From contig NZ_JAUSRN010000011.1 of assembly GCF_030811855.1 (NCBI RefSeq), forward strand, positions 124,001-188,000: DNA of 64,000 bases, given 5' to 3'. Position 1 is the stretch's first letter. Every line of letters begins with the position of its first letter. Shown piece by piece: positions 7,991 through 16,495 of this stretch. The position numbers and the translations under genes are program-made. This DNA is from Variovorax paradoxus. GTDB lineage: Bacteria > Pseudomonadota > Gammaproteobacteria > Burkholderiales > Burkholderiaceae_C. The notes under the pieces are model-generated. The model made no database searches and was not told where the DNA came from. It saw only the letters and a list, made by a program, of their open reading frames with translations.

Positions 7991-8629
7991 ATGAGAAAGC
8001 TCATTCTGCAAATGCAGATGTCTGTCGATGGATGCGTCGCAGCGTCCAATTCCGGGCTCGATTGGCAACTGTGGGGCTGGGGCGACCGCTGGAATTGGGA
8101 CGACGCGCTCAAGCAGTACTTCAACGAAGTCTTCGAGTCGGTCGACGCGATTCTTCTGAGCCGCAAGATCATCGAGGAAGGCTATCTCGACCACTGGGGC
8201 GGTGCTGCACGCAACCATGCGGCCGATCCGCACTACGCCTTCGCACAAAAGGTGGTCGATGCGCGCAAGGTCGTGCTCACGAACAAGCTCAAGGTATCGC
8301 GGTGGCCGCGCACCGAAATTGCAGCAGGGCGCATGGCCGACGAGGTGAATGCGCTCAAGCGGCAGTCGGGCGCCAACATTCTCTGCATTGGCGGCGTCGG
8401 GTTTGCGTCGTCTCTGGTGGCCGAGGGACTGGTCGACGAGTTCCAGTTCTTTATCAACCCTGTGGCCGTGGGCAGCGGTCGATCAGTGTTTCACGACCAG
8501 CGCAACGGTCACGAGCTTCGCCTGCTTGGCTCCAAAGCCTACGAATGCGGCCTGGTGGTCAACCGATACGCTCCCGCACTGCAGGACAAGGCGCCGCCCC
8601 GATACCAGCCTTTACCTGAATTCACCTGA
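7991..8629 (+). CDS. Dihydrofolate reductase-family (RibD C-terminal-like) protein
   Basis: A 212-residue protein of the RibD_C/DHFR-like fold. It starts RKLILQMQMSVDGCVA, has the DAILLSRKIIEEGYLDHW segment, the Gly-rich ANILCIGGVGFASSLVAEGLVDEF nucleotide-binding region near residue 140, and FFINPVAVGSG. Such proteins are NADPH-dependent reductases of unknown substrate, often next to HxlR or MarR regulators. It is divergent from hxlR, 114 bases away. Confidence 0.88.
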   Translation: MRKLILQMQMSVDGCVAASNSGLDWQLWGWGDRWNWDDALKQYFNEVFESVDAILLSRKIIEEGYLDHWGGAARNHAADPHYAFAQKVVDARKVVLTNKLKVSRWPRTEIAAGRMADEVNALKRQSGANILCIGGVGFASSLVAEGLVDEFQFFINPVAVGSGRSVFHDQRNGHELRLLGSKAYECGLVVNRYAPALQDKAPPRYQPLPEFT

Positions 8630-8704
8630 CCGCGACCTGATGTGCCCAGGGCAGACACAAGCGCCTCTGACAATGGACTCGTCATCAACACGAAGGAGTT
8701 CCAG

Positions 8705-9187
8705 ATGATCATCAATTCAAAGAGCATGGCCGTCGCTGCTGCAGCACTCGTAATGTGCATGGCGGCTGGAAGTGCCTTCGCGCAGGACCGTGGCCACAAC
8801 CCCAGCCATGAACGCGGCAACGATCAAGGCAACGGACGCTACGAACAAGGGAATGGCCGCTCCGACCAGGGCAACGGCCGCTATGAACAACAGGAGCGCC
8901 GATTCGACCGGCACGACAACCGCGGCGGCAACCACTATGGCCGCGAGGACTACCGTCCCGGCCGCCAGTTCGATCGCGGCGGCTACCCGCAGCCTCACGC
9001 AGAGTGGCGCCGTGGCGGCCGTGTACCGCACGAATACCGCGGTCGCAACTACGTGGTGAACGACTACCGGGCCTATCGCCTGCAGGCGCCGCCCCGCGGC
9101 TACCAGTGGGTGGGTGTCGGCGGCGACTACGTGCTCGCGGCCATTGCCACGGGTGTGATCGCGCAGATCATCGTCGGCAGCCAGTAA
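8705..9187 (+). CDS. RcnB-family periplasmic protein with Asn-Gly repeats
   Basis: A 160-residue exported protein. A signal peptide (MIINSKSMAV..., cleavage after AFA near residue 27) is followed by imperfect tandem GNGRYEQ/GNGRSDQ units, an Arg/His/Gly-rich linker, and the C-terminal domain (VPHEYRGRNYVVNDYRAYRL, then PPRGYQWVGVGGDYVLAAIATG), which matches the RcnB family of periplasmic proteins linked to nickel/cobalt homeostasis. The ATG at 8705 follows a GAAGGAG ribosome site. No metal exporter gene is next to it, so the metal role is by family only. Confidence 0.85.
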   Translation: MIINSKSMAVAAAALVMCMAAGSAFAQDRGHNPSHERGNDQGNGRYEQGNGRSDQGNGRYEQQERRFDRHDNRGGNHYGREDYRPGRQFDRGGYPQPHAEWRRGGRVPHEYRGRNYVVNDYRAYRLQAPPRGYQWVGVGGDYVLAAIATGVIAQIIVGSQ

Positions 9188-9225
9188 AGACCAAAGGCAG
9201 GGCGCGTCATGCGCCAAGCTTGGAG

Positions 9226-9256
9226 AACGCCGCAGCAATCCTGCGGCGTTTTTTTG
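9226..9256. terminator. Rho-independent terminator after the RcnB-like gene
   Basis: A perfect 10-bp stem AACGCCGCAG (9226-9235) / CTGCGGCGTT (9241-9250) with a CAATC loop is followed by a run of T residues. Confidence 0.9.
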
Positions 9257-9274
9257 CTCTAGCGCGCGAAGCGC

Positions 9275-9538
9275 TCAGGCCGCTACGGTAGGCAGCGACT
9301 GGGCGCACACATTGCGCCCCGTGATCGTGAGCCTCAAGCCGCCACCATGCCACTCGAGCCAGTTAAGGCTCACATACGCATCGATGTCGGCATCGTCGAT
9401 GCGATCCGCCTGGCGGCTTTGCAGCAGTTCGACGGTGGCGGGCAGTGCCCGTCTGAGCCGCTCGCGCCGTTCGGCGGCGTCGGCGGCCTTTTGGGCTGCC
9501 TTGGTTTGCTGCTGTCGCTGCTGCGGGGTCGATGCCAT
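9275..9538 (-). CDS. Hypothetical protein, Gln/Ala-rich N-terminus
   Basis: An 87-residue frame with a polar, coiled-coil-like start (STPQQRQQQTKAAQKAADAAERRERLRR) followed by a compact region DADIDAYVSLNWLEWHGGGLRLTITGRNVC. The second half reads like a real folded segment with a Trp pair, and the gene sits between a terminator and a divergent spacer. The ATG at 9538 has GGAACGG about ten bases upstream; a TTG at 9562 is possible. I do not recognise the family and know of no function. Confidence 0.5.
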   Translation of the reverse strand: MASTPQQRQQQTKAAQKAADAAERRERLRRALPATVELLQSRQADRIDDADIDAYVSLNWLEWHGGGLRLTITGRNVCAQSLPTVAA

Positions 9539-9652
9539 TGCTGATCCGTTCCGGGAAGCCAAGGAATTAACCCGAATGTACGCTGCCTGTGTGAAGCAGC
9601 CAGCTTCTTTTTTAATCCTGTGTCGGCAAGCGTTGAATCCGTTGCGCCGGCG

Positions 9653-10597
9653 CTAGATTTCGTAGTGCGAGCCCTTCGCTTCATCGCCCAGAGCCTTTTC
9701 GACCACGCTGCGCGTCAAGGTCGGTGCAAAAGACTCGATGAACGAGTAGACGTACTTGCGCAGGTAGTTGCCGCGCCGCACCGCCAGCTTGGTGAGGTTG
9801 ATTCCGAACAGCCGGCCCGCATCGAGCGCGCGCAACTGCGTGTCGCGCTCGGCCTCGTAGGCCACGCCGGCGACGATGCCCACGCCCATGCCCAGCTGCA
9901 CGTAGGTCTTGATCACGTCGGCGTCCATGGCCGCGAGCACGATGTGCGGTGTGAGCCCGCGTTGGGCAAAAGCCTCGTCGATGCGAGAGCGGCCGGTAAA
10001 GCCGGTGTCGTAGGTGATGAGCGGATGGCGCGTCAGCGCCTCGAGCGTCAGCGGCGCATCGAGTAGCGCATGGCCCGGCGGCACCACCACAGAGTGCGTC
10101 CAGCGATAGCAGGGCAGGGCCACCAGCTGCGGATAGTCGCCCAGCGCCTCGGTTGCAATGCCCACGTCGGCTTCACCGTCGATCAGCATCTGCGCGATTT
10201 GCTTGGGCGAACCCTGGTGCAGGTGCAGCTTCACGTTGGGAAACTGCGCGCGAAATTCCTGAACCGCCACCGGCATGGCGTAGCGCGCCTGCGAATGCGT
10301 GGCCGCCACCGAGAGCAGCCCGCTTTGCTGCGCCACGAACTCTTGTCCCGCCTGCCTCAGGTTGCTGCTTTCCATCAGCATGCGTTCGATGATCGGCAGC
10401 ACGTGGCCGCCTGGCTCGGTGAGCCCGGTGAGCCGCTTGCCGGCGCGCACAAAAAGCTCGATGCCGAGTTCCTCCTCCAGCTCGCGGATCTGCCGGCTCA
10501 CGCCCGGTTGGGACGTGTGCAGGGTGTGGGCGACCTCGGTCAGGTTGAAGCCGCAACGAACGGCCTCGCGTACCGAGCGCAGTTGTTGGAAGTTCAT
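9653..10597 (-). CDS. cysB: CysB-family LysR transcriptional regulator
   Basis: A 314-residue LysR protein. The DNA-binding domain starts NFQQLRSVREAVRCGFNLTEVA and includes HTSQPGVSRQIRELEEELG, which is the CysB/Cbl pattern, as is the effector domain with YAMPVAVQEFRAQFP and the C-terminal LAVRRGNYLRKYVYSF. CysB activates sulfate/sulfur-assimilation genes in response to N-acetylserine. The ATG at 10597 is chosen because the conserved domain starts there, although the frame stays open for a further 800 bases upstream over the tetR gene. No sulfur genes are in the window, so the regulon is remote. Confidence 0.88.
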   Translation of the reverse strand: MNFQQLRSVREAVRCGFNLTEVAHTLHTSQPGVSRQIRELEEELGIELFVRAGKRLTGLTEPGGHVLPIIERMLMESSNLRQAGQEFVAQQSGLLSVAATHSQARYAMPVAVQEFRAQFPNVKLHLHQGSPKQIAQMLIDGEADVGIATEALGDYPQLVALPCYRWTHSVVVPPGHALLDAPLTLEALTRHPLITYDTGFTGRSRIDEAFAQRGLTPHIVLAAMDADVIKTYVQLGMGVGIVAGVAYEAERDTQLRALDAGRLFGINLTKLAVRRGNYLRKYVYSFIESFAPTLTRSVVEKALGDEAKGSHYEI

Positions 10598-10750
10598 CTG
10601 GCGCGAAGGATCGGAAGGAAGGCCCGGACTGGCCGAGCGGCGATTCTCCGCAGAAGTGCTTATGCAGGGAACGATGCGTTTGTTGGTTTCACATGAGCAA
10701 ATCATCTGTGCGGCACCGACCAGAGTGCCTCTATTGGCGCATTTGCAATT

Positions 10751-10766
10751 TCGCACGACTGTGCTA
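10751..10766. promoter_or_regulatory. Candidate TetR operator upstream of tetR
   Basis: TCGCACGACTGTGCTA is a 6-4-6 imperfect palindrome (TCGCAC-N4-GTGCTA) lying 12 bases before the tetR start. The same half-sites recur as a perfect palindrome at 11426-11441, before the next operon. Shared sites on both sides of tetR suggest autoregulation and control of the downstream genes. Confidence 0.65.
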
Positions 10767-10777
10767 AAGTCTGGATC

Positions 10778-11380
10778 ATGGACGCCAAGACCCAGAAAAG
10801 CGAATTCACCCGCACCGCGATCATCGGTGCGGCGATGGACCTCGCGCTGACCGATGGCCTGGAAGCGATCACGCTCCAGGCCGTGGCCAGCCGCTTGGCG
10901 CTTTCCAAGAGTGGTGTGTTCTCGCGCGTCGGTTCGCGCGAGGCACTGCAGAAGGCCGTGATCGAAGAGTACGGCCGCCGCTTCCTCGCCGACGTTTTCG
11001 TGCCGGCCATGCAAAAGCCCAAGGGCTTGGCGCGGCTCGAGGACATCGTCGATCGCTGGATCGCGCGCACCCGCGACATCGAAGCCGAAACCGGCTGCAT
11101 CTACATGGCCGGCGCCTTCGAATACGACGACCGCGAAGGCGAGCTGCGCGACCTGCTGCTCGCCGAGATCACGCGCTGGCGCGCCGCCCTGCGCCGCACC
11201 GTGCTGCAGGCGGTGGAGACCGGCGAATTGCGCGCCGACACCGACGCCGCGCAAGTCGTCAGCGAAATCAACGGCCTCATCATGGGCCTGCTGCACGACG
11301 CGCGCTTCCTGCGCGACCCCCAAGCCGCCGACCGCGCCAAGCAGACCTGGCAGCGGATTCTTTCCAGCTATCGCGCCTGA
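10778..11380 (+). CDS. TetR/AcrR-family transcriptional regulator
   Basis: A 200-residue repressor-type protein. The N-terminal helix-turn-helix spans about residues 10-55 (AIIGAAMDLALTDGLEAITL, then VASRLALSKSGVFSRVGSRE), and the helical C-terminal ligand domain contains RWRAALRRTVLQAVETGELR, as in TetR_C-type domains. The ligand is unknown. Matching palindromes before this gene and before the small ORF/hydrolase unit downstream indicate the likely targets. Confidence 0.9.
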   Translation: MDAKTQKSEFTRTAIIGAAMDLALTDGLEAITLQAVASRLALSKSGVFSRVGSREALQKAVIEEYGRRFLADVFVPAMQKPKGLARLEDIVDRWIARTRDIEAETGCIYMAGAFEYDDREGELRDLLLAEITRWRAALRRTVLQAVETGELRADTDAAQVVSEINGLIMGLLHDARFLRDPQAADRAKQTWQRILSSYRA

Positions 11381-11425
11381 ACCAACGGCGCCACGCAGTT
11401 TCATTCGTCTTTCTGTATTCTAATT

Positions 11426-11441
11426 TCGCACAGTCGTGCGA
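11426..11441. promoter_or_regulatory. Candidate TetR operator upstream of the membrane peptide/hydrolase unit
   Basis: TCGCACAGTCGTGCGA is a perfect 6-4-6 palindrome, with a possible -10 element TATTCT just upstream (11415-11420) and the ribosome site AAAGGAG just downstream. A repressor here would block transcription of the 37-residue peptide and the hydrolase gene. The related site at 10751-10766 supports it. Confidence 0.7.
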
Positions 11442-11456
11442 TAAAGGAGAAGCACC

Positions 11457-11570
11457 ATGCTGATCATCGTCCTCTGCCTTGCCGTCTACCTGGCCGCCAT
11501 CGGCGCGGAAACCGCTCGGGAGGCACTGCGCAGCCTGCCGCGCAGCAACGAAGACTGGGTCTGGTACTGA
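11457..11570 (+). CDS. Small single-helix membrane peptide (37 residues)
   Basis: A short frame with a strong ribosome site (AAAGGAGAAG, spacing about 6) directly after a TetR operator. The product begins MLIIVLCLAVYLAAIGAE, a hydrophobic helix of about 15 residues, and ends in a polar tail (LPRSNEDWVWY). It is followed 17 bases later by the hydrolase gene with its own ribosome site. The function is unknown; the layout suggests a small membrane peptide made with the hydrolase. Confidence 0.6.
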   Translation: MLIIVLCLAVYLAAIGAETAREALRSLPRSNEDWVWY

Positions 11571-11587
11571 ATCGAAGGAGCCATTGC

Positions 11588-12510
11588 ATGACGAGCAGCA
11601 CCACCACCACTTCCGCGGCCACGCACACCGCGCAATCGAACTACTACCGCCCCAGCCGTGTCATGCGCACACTGCGTTTCGGCCTGACCACCGCGCAGCG
11701 CGTGTGGCCTGCACTGGGAGTGCAAGCCGCCTACCGGCTCTTCGGCACGCCGCTGCCGCCCAAGTGGCTCTACCGCGGGCAGGCGCCCGGCACCGAGTGG
11801 CGTCGCGAAGCTTGGGCTTTCGAAAACGCGAGCTCGGCCTCTATCACCTTGCCACGCAGGATTCAGGTGCGGAATCGGCGCCCATCGTGCTGCTGGTGCA
11901 CGGCTGGGGCGGGCATGCCGGTCAGATGCTGGCGTTGGCCAAGGTGTTGGCCGATGAAGGCCTTCGGCCCGTGCTGCTCGAGCTGCCGGCCCACGGCCGC
12001 AGCGCGGGCATCATGAGCAACTCGCCGCAGTTCGCCCGTGCCATCTCGTACGTGGTTGCAAGGCTCGTCGCAGACGGCCATACCCTCCGCGCAGCGGTCG
12101 CGCATTCGATGGGCGCCAACGCGCTGGGGTTGGCCGCCGCGCAGGGCCTGCGCGCCGAGCGGCTGGTGTTGCTCGCACCACCGGCTTCGGCGCGCGAATT
12201 CACGCGCTACTTCGCGCACACGTTCGGGCTGAGCGAAGCGACGCGGCTCGCAATGCAGCGGCTGTTCGAAGCGCGGGAAGGCCTCTTGATGGCGCAGCTG
12301 GAGCCGCCGGCTGTCGGCCCGCGCATCGTGCAGCCGACGCTGATCGTGCATGACCGAGACGATCGCGTGAACCGCTTTGCAGACGCGGAGGCCTACCGCG
12401 ATGCCATCAAGGGGGCGCGGCTCGTGGCCACGGAGGGGCTGGGACACCGCCGCATCCTCAAGGAAGAGGACGTGCTGCGGCAGGTGGCGCGCTTCGTGGC
12501 GCAGCCTTGA
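11588..12510 (+). pseudogene. Alpha/beta hydrolase interrupted by an apparent frameshift
   Basis: The N-terminal part (from ATG 11588, ribosome site AAGGAG) reads in one frame through RPSRVMRTLRFGL and LFGTPLPPKWLYR to about 11830. The catalytic part then continues in another frame: VLLVHGWGGHAGQ oxyanion motif, AVAHSMGANALG nucleophile elbow, IVHDRDDRVN acid and GLGHRRIL histidine, stopping at 12510. Joining the two needs a single -1/+2 shift between roughly 11800 and 11850. The joined product would be about 307 residues and a typical serine aminopeptidase S33-like hydrolase. Either the gene is broken, or the base call is wrong, or recoding occurs. It lies downstream of a TetR operator. Confidence 0.7.
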
Positions 12511-12561
12511 GCTGAGCCCTGAACTGAAACGGGAGGGCTGCGCCGCCCCCCGCGTGGTCGA

Positions 12562-12840
12562 TCAGCGTGCCGGCGAGGGCGTCGCGTCGGGCAGCTCGAT
12601 CTTGATGTCGAGCACTTCGAGGTCGTCCTGCTTTTCCAGGTGAACCTTGATGTCCTCGGCATTGATCTTCACGTACTTCGAGATCACCGCCATCAGCTCG
12701 CGCTGGAGGTCGGGCAGGTAGTCGGGGCGCTTCTTGCCGCTGAGGCTGGACCGCTCGTGCGCGAGGATGATCTGCAGCCGCTCTTTGGCGACGCTGGCCG
12801 TCTTCTTCTTTTCGCCGAGCAGGAACGAGAAAAAGGACAT
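12562..12840 (-). CDS. minE: Cell division topological specificity factor MinE
   Basis: A 92-residue MinE. The N-terminal amphipathic membrane-targeting segment [15 protein letters not shown] is followed by the MinD-stimulating region [15 protein letters not shown] and the C-terminal topological domain ([19 protein letters not shown]). It drives MinCD oscillation by stimulating MinD ATPase. It ends the leftward minC-minD-minE operon, starting 3 bases after the minD stop. Confidence 0.97.
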   Translation of the reverse strand: MSFFSFLLGEKKKTASVAKERLQIILAHERSSLSGKKRPDYLPDLQRELMAVISKYVKINAEDIKVHLEKQDDLEVLDIKIELPDATPSPAR

Positions 12841-12843
12841 GGC

Positions 12844-13659
12844 CTATTTGCCTCCGAAAATTCGCTTGAAGAAGCCCGGCTTTTCCGCATCGACGAAGCG
12901 CATCGGCTTGTCTTCGCCCAGGAAGCGCGCCACCACGTCGCTGTAGGCCTTGGCCACGTCGGTTTCCTTGTCGTGGATGGCGGGCACGCCCTGGTTGGAC
13001 GCCTGCAGCACGCTTTCGGATTCCGGAATGACGCCGATCAGCTTGATGCGCAGGATGTCCTGGATGTCTTCCAGCGAGAGCATCTGGCCGCCGGCCACGC
13101 GGTTGGGGTTGTAGCGGGTGATCAGCAGGTGCTCCTTGATGGGGTCGCCGCCTTCCTTCGCCCGCTTGGTCTTGCTGCTCAGCATGCCCAGGATGCGATC
13201 GGAGTCGCGCACCGAGGATACCTCGGGGTTGGTCACCACGAGTGCCTCATCGGCAAAGTGCATGGCCATCATCGCGCCGGTCTCGATGCCCGCGGGCGAA
13301 TCGCACACGATGTAGTCGAAGTCCATGGCAGCCAGGTCGGTCAGCACCTTTTCGACGCCCTCTTGCGTCAGCGCTTCCTTGTCGCGCGTCTGCGAGGCCG
13401 CCAGCACGAAGAGGTTGTCGCACTGCTTGTCCTTGATGAGCGCCTGGCTCAGGTTGGCTTCGCCCTGGATCACGTTGATCAGGTCATACACCACGCGGCG
13501 TTCGCAGCCCATGATGAGGTCGAGGTTGCGCAGGCCCACGTCGAAGTCGATCACCGCCGTCTTCTTGCCGGCGAGCGCAAGGCCCGACGCGAAGCTGGCG
13601 CTCGTCGTGGTCTTTCCGACGCCGCCCTTGCCTGAGGTCACCACCACAATTTTGGCCAT
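12844..13659 (-). CDS. minD: Septum site-determining ATPase MinD
   Basis: A 271-residue ParA-family ATPase. The deviant Walker A KGGVGKTTT is at residues 11-19, followed by DFDVGLRNLDLIMGCERR and the DSPAGIE Walker B region. The C-terminal amphipathic helix (KPGFFKRIFGGK) anchors ATP-bound MinD to the membrane, where it recruits MinC. Two ATG codons occur two codons apart; 13659 is preferred because GAAGGA then has normal spacing, whereas it would abut the other. Flanked by minC upstream and minE downstream. Confidence 0.98.
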   Translation of the reverse strand: MAKIVVVTSGKGGVGKTTTSASFASGLALAGKKTAVIDFDVGLRNLDLIMGCERRVVYDLINVIQGEANLSQALIKDKQCDNLFVLAASQTRDKEALTQEGVEKVLTDLAAMDFDYIVCDSPAGIETGAMMAMHFADEALVVTNPEVSSVRDSDRILGMLSSKTKRAKEGGDPIKEHLLITRYNPNRVAGGQMLSLEDIQDILRIKLIGVIPESESVLQASNQGVPAIHDKETDVAKAYSDVVARFLGEDKPMRFVDAEKPGFFKRIFGGK

Positions 13660-13715
13660 TGCCATTCCTTCTTGTTTCGATTCGGTTGTTGGTTTTTCGG
13701 ATGCGCCGCGGCGCA

Positions 13716-14489
13716 TCAGATCGGATCGATCACTAATTTCTTGCCGTCCAGGCGTATCTGCGCCGGCTTGCCGAGCACCGGATCGGGCAGCGGCACTTCG
13801 TTGGTGCGATAGATGCCCGCAATGGCCACCAGCTGCGCTTCCATGCAGGTCGAGAAGATCCGCGCCTCGATATTGCCGCGCGCGCCGGCAATCGCCTTGC
13901 CTCGCAGAGGCGCATACACGTGCACGTTGCCGTCGGCGATCACTTCGGCACCAAAGCTCACCACCGCCGTCACCACCACGTCGCCACCACGCGCGTACAC
14001 CTGCTGGCCCGAACGCAGGGGCTTGTCGATCAAGAGCGTGCCATTGGCCGGCACCGGCACTTCGCGCACGATCTGCGGCGCTTCGCTGGCGGGTGCGGGC
14101 GATGCGGCGGGCGGCGCGGGCGAACGCGGAGCCGGAGCCACCGGCATGGCCGTGACCGAAAGGCCGGCCGCGCGGGCTGCTGCATTCTGGGCGTCGTTAC
14201 CCCCGCGCACCGCAATGGGCTGCGTCTGGTGGCGCGCCAGCAGGCCGCGCAGCGCCGCGAAGTCGAGCGCTGCGGGTTCCTCGCCGCCTTCGTCCTCCGG
14301 CTGCAGCTGCGAGAGGTCGATGACCACCGGCTCCTGCTCGAAGAAATCGGGCGAGTCAGCCAACTGGGCGTCGAGCGCGTCGGCCAGCACGGCCAGGTCG
14401 GCCGTCTTGAGGATCACTGCGATCAGCGGCAGCGTGGCGCTCTTGAATTCGAAAACCGCCTTGGTGCGCGCGGCGGAGACATCGGCCAT
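13716..14489 (-). CDS. minC: Septum site-determining protein MinC
   Basis: A 257-residue FtsZ-polymerisation inhibitor. The N-terminal MinC_N domain (FEFKSATLPLIAVILKT) is followed by an Ala/Pro-rich linker (about residues 115-145) and the C-terminal beta-helix domain with RSGQQVYARGGDVVV, YAPLRGKAIAGARGN and IFSTCMEAQLVAIAGIY, which binds MinD. The start at 14489 is chosen because it precedes the conserved domain directly; the longer frame is not supported. First gene of the min operon. Confidence 0.96.
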   Translation of the reverse strand: MADVSAARTKAVFEFKSATLPLIAVILKTADLAVLADALDAQLADSPDFFEQEPVVIDLSQLQPEDEGGEEPAALDFAALRGLLARHQTQPIAVRGGNDAQNAAARAAGLSVTAMPVAPAPRSPAPPAASPAPASEAPQIVREVPVPANGTLLIDKPLRSGQQVYARGGDVVVTAVVSFGAEVIADGNVHVYAPLRGKAIAGARGNIEARIFSTCMEAQLVAIAGIYRTNEVPLPDPVLGKPAQIRLDGKKLVIDPI

Positions 14490-14595
14490 TGGAAAACGTC
14501 GGTGCGAAAAGCGTTGAAGTCTAACGGGCGCGGGCTTCCGGCCAGCGACCGGGTCGCGCTTCAACCACTTGGCAGGACATTTTTTGCAAGGCGTT

Positions 14596-15897
14596 TCACT
14601 TTGGCAGGGCGGAGGCGTTGCGCGTTCGCCCCAGAAGTGCGTAAAGAATGATCGCGCCGAAAGTCGCGGTCCCAATGCCGCCCAGCGCGAATTGGCCGAA
14701 CTTCAAGGTGAAGTCGCCGGTGCCGATGATCAGTGTGATCGCGGCCACGATGAGGTTCTTGTTCTGCGAGAAATCGACCTTGTTGTCGACCCAGATCTTG
14801 GCGCCCGCAATCGCGATGAGGCCGAACACCACGATGCTCACGCCGCCCATCACCGGCAGCGGAATCGCCTGGATCAGCGCGCCGAACTTCGGGCTGAAGC
14901 CCAGCACCAGCGCAATGAGCGCCGCCACCACGAACACCGCCGTCGAATAGATGCGCGTGGCCGCCATCACGCCGATGTTTTCGGCATAAGTGGTCACACC
15001 CGTGCCGCCGGCGGCGCCGCTCACCACGGTGGCAATGCCGTCGCCGATGAAGGCGCGGCCGATGTAGGGGTCGAGGTTGCGGCCCGTCATGGCCGTGACC
15101 GCCTTCAGGTGGCCGAGGTTTTCCGCCACCAGGATGATGGCCACGGGGGCGATCAGCAGCATGGCGTTGGTTGTGAACACGGGTGCGGTGAAAGTCGGCA
15201 TGCCAATCCAGGCCGCATTGGCAATGCCGGACAGGTCGACCGGCTTGCCCATGCCGAAGAGATTGGTCAGCAGCGCATAGACCGCAGTAGCCAGGATGAG
15301 CCCGATCAGGATCAGCAGGCGCTGCATCATGCCGCGCGTGAACACCGCCACCAGCCCCACGCAGAGAAAGGTGACGGCTTGCATCCACGAGTCGAAATTG
15401 CTGGCCGCCATGTTCTTGATCGGCACGCTCGCCAGGTTGAGCCCGATCACCGCCACCACCGCGCCCGTGACCACCGGTGGCATGAAGCGTTCGATCCACC
15501 CGGTACCAATGGCCTGCACCAGCGCGCCGATCAGGATGTAGATCGCCCCGCAGGCCACGATGCCGCCCAGCGCCACAGCGATGTTGGCATTGGGCCCCTT
15601 GCCCGCATAGCCGGTGGCCGCGATCACCACGCCGATGAACGCGAAGCTCGAGCCCAGGTAGCTGGGCACTTTGCCGCCCGTCACCAAAAAGAAGATCAGC
15701 GTGCCGATGCCGCTCATCAAAATGGCGATGTTGGGGTTGAAGCCCATCAGGATGGGCGCCAGCACCGTGGCGCCGAACATCGCGATCACGTGCTGCACGC
15801 CCATGGCGCCGGTCTGCAGCCAGGGCAGGCGTTCGTCGGGCGCGACCACGCGGCCTTCGGTGGCGGCGACTTCGCGCCAGCTGAATAGGTTGCTCAT
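14596..15897 (-). CDS. Uracil/xanthine permease, NCS2 family (UraA-like)
   Basis: A 433-residue inner-membrane transporter with about 14 hydrophobic segments. Family landmarks are QHVIAMFGATVLAPILMG near the N-terminus, GYAGKGPNANIAVALGG, and the VVSGAAGGTGVTTYAENIGV motif that carries the conserved Glu of nucleobase transporters. It imports uracil, or a related nucleobase, with protons. The ATG at 15897 follows GAGGAGAAAG. No pyrimidine riboswitch or attenuator is obvious upstream. Confidence 0.93.
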   Translation of the reverse strand: MSNLFSWREVAATEGRVVAPDERLPWLQTGAMGVQHVIAMFGATVLAPILMGFNPNIAILMSGIGTLIFFLVTGGKVPSYLGSSFAFIGVVIAATGYAGKGPNANIAVALGGIVACGAIYILIGALVQAIGTGWIERFMPPVVTGAVVAVIGLNLASVPIKNMAASNFDSWMQAVTFLCVGLVAVFTRGMMQRLLILIGLILATAVYALLTNLFGMGKPVDLSGIANAAWIGMPTFTAPVFTTNAMLLIAPVAIILVAENLGHLKAVTAMTGRNLDPYIGRAFIGDGIATVVSGAAGGTGVTTYAENIGVMAATRIYSTAVFVVAALIALVLGFSPKFGALIQAIPLPVMGGVSIVVFGLIAIAGAKIWVDNKVDFSQNKNLIVAAITLIIGTGDFTLKFGQFALGGIGTATFGAIILYALLGRTRNASALPK

Positions 15898-15989
15898 GAG
15901 TTTGCTTTCTCCTCGTCTTGTGTTTTTGAGGGGCTTCGTCCGGCCCGCTGCCGCCCGTGTGTGTGTATCGGGCGGGTCTTCTTGCTTGC

Positions 15990-16412
15990 CTAGCGCGGCG
16001 GCAGCACCGCCATTGTGATGCGCGAGACGCAGGTCAAATCGCCGGCGTCGTTGGTCATGTCGATCTGCCACACCTGCGTGGTGCGCCCGCGGTGCACCGG
16101 CCGCGCAGTGCCCGTGACCCAGCCGCTGGTGGCCGAGCGGATGTGGTTGGCATTGATGTCCAGGCCCACGGCCCGGTCTCCCTCGGGGGCCGAGTAGTGC
16201 GCGCCGCAGGAGCCCAGCGTTTCGGCCAGCACCACCGACACGCCGCCGTGCAGGATGCCGTAGGGCTGGCGGGTGCGCTCGTCCACCGGCACGCGGGCGC
16301 GGATGAAGTCGTCGCCCACCTCCAGGAACTCCATGCCCAGCGTGGAAACGGCGGTGCCGACGTGGTTGCGGGTCAGCTCTTCGACCGAGATGTCTTTCTT
16401 CCAGATGCGCAT
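15990..16412 (-). CDS. PaaI-family hotdog thioesterase
   Basis: A 140-residue acyl-CoA thioesterase of the PaaI/COMB type. The YGILHGGVSVVLAETLGS segment holds the HGG motif and the catalytic acidic residue of the hotdog active site, with SGWVTGTARPVHRGRTTQVW after it. It would hydrolyse aryl- or acyl-CoA in the cytoplasm. The ATG at 16412 follows GGAGACAATCTC; the upstream frame extension is unsupported. It is divergent from the AsmA-like gene and upstream of the permease. Confidence 0.9.
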   Translation of the reverse strand: MRIWKKDISVEELTRNHVGTAVSTLGMEFLEVGDDFIRARVPVDERTRQPYGILHGGVSVVLAETLGSCGAHYSAPEGDRAVGLDINANHIRSATSGWVTGTARPVHRGRTTQVWQIDMTNDAGDLTCVSRITMAVLPPR

Positions 16413-16495
16413 GAGATTGTCTCCACTAAAAGTTTCGGAAACTATAGCGATGGCGGCTGACAACCGCAGTCGCCTTCGCGTGCTAAGTTGGGTCG

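Noticed and set aside
8780-8900. Short tandem repeats as a possible CRISPR array
   Set aside because: They are in-frame GNGRYEQ-type codon repeats inside the RcnB-like gene, without spacers or cas genes.
10598-11404. Long N-terminal extension of the CysB-type regulator
   Set aside because: It would overlap the whole tetR gene in antisense, and the LysR domain starts exactly at 10597.
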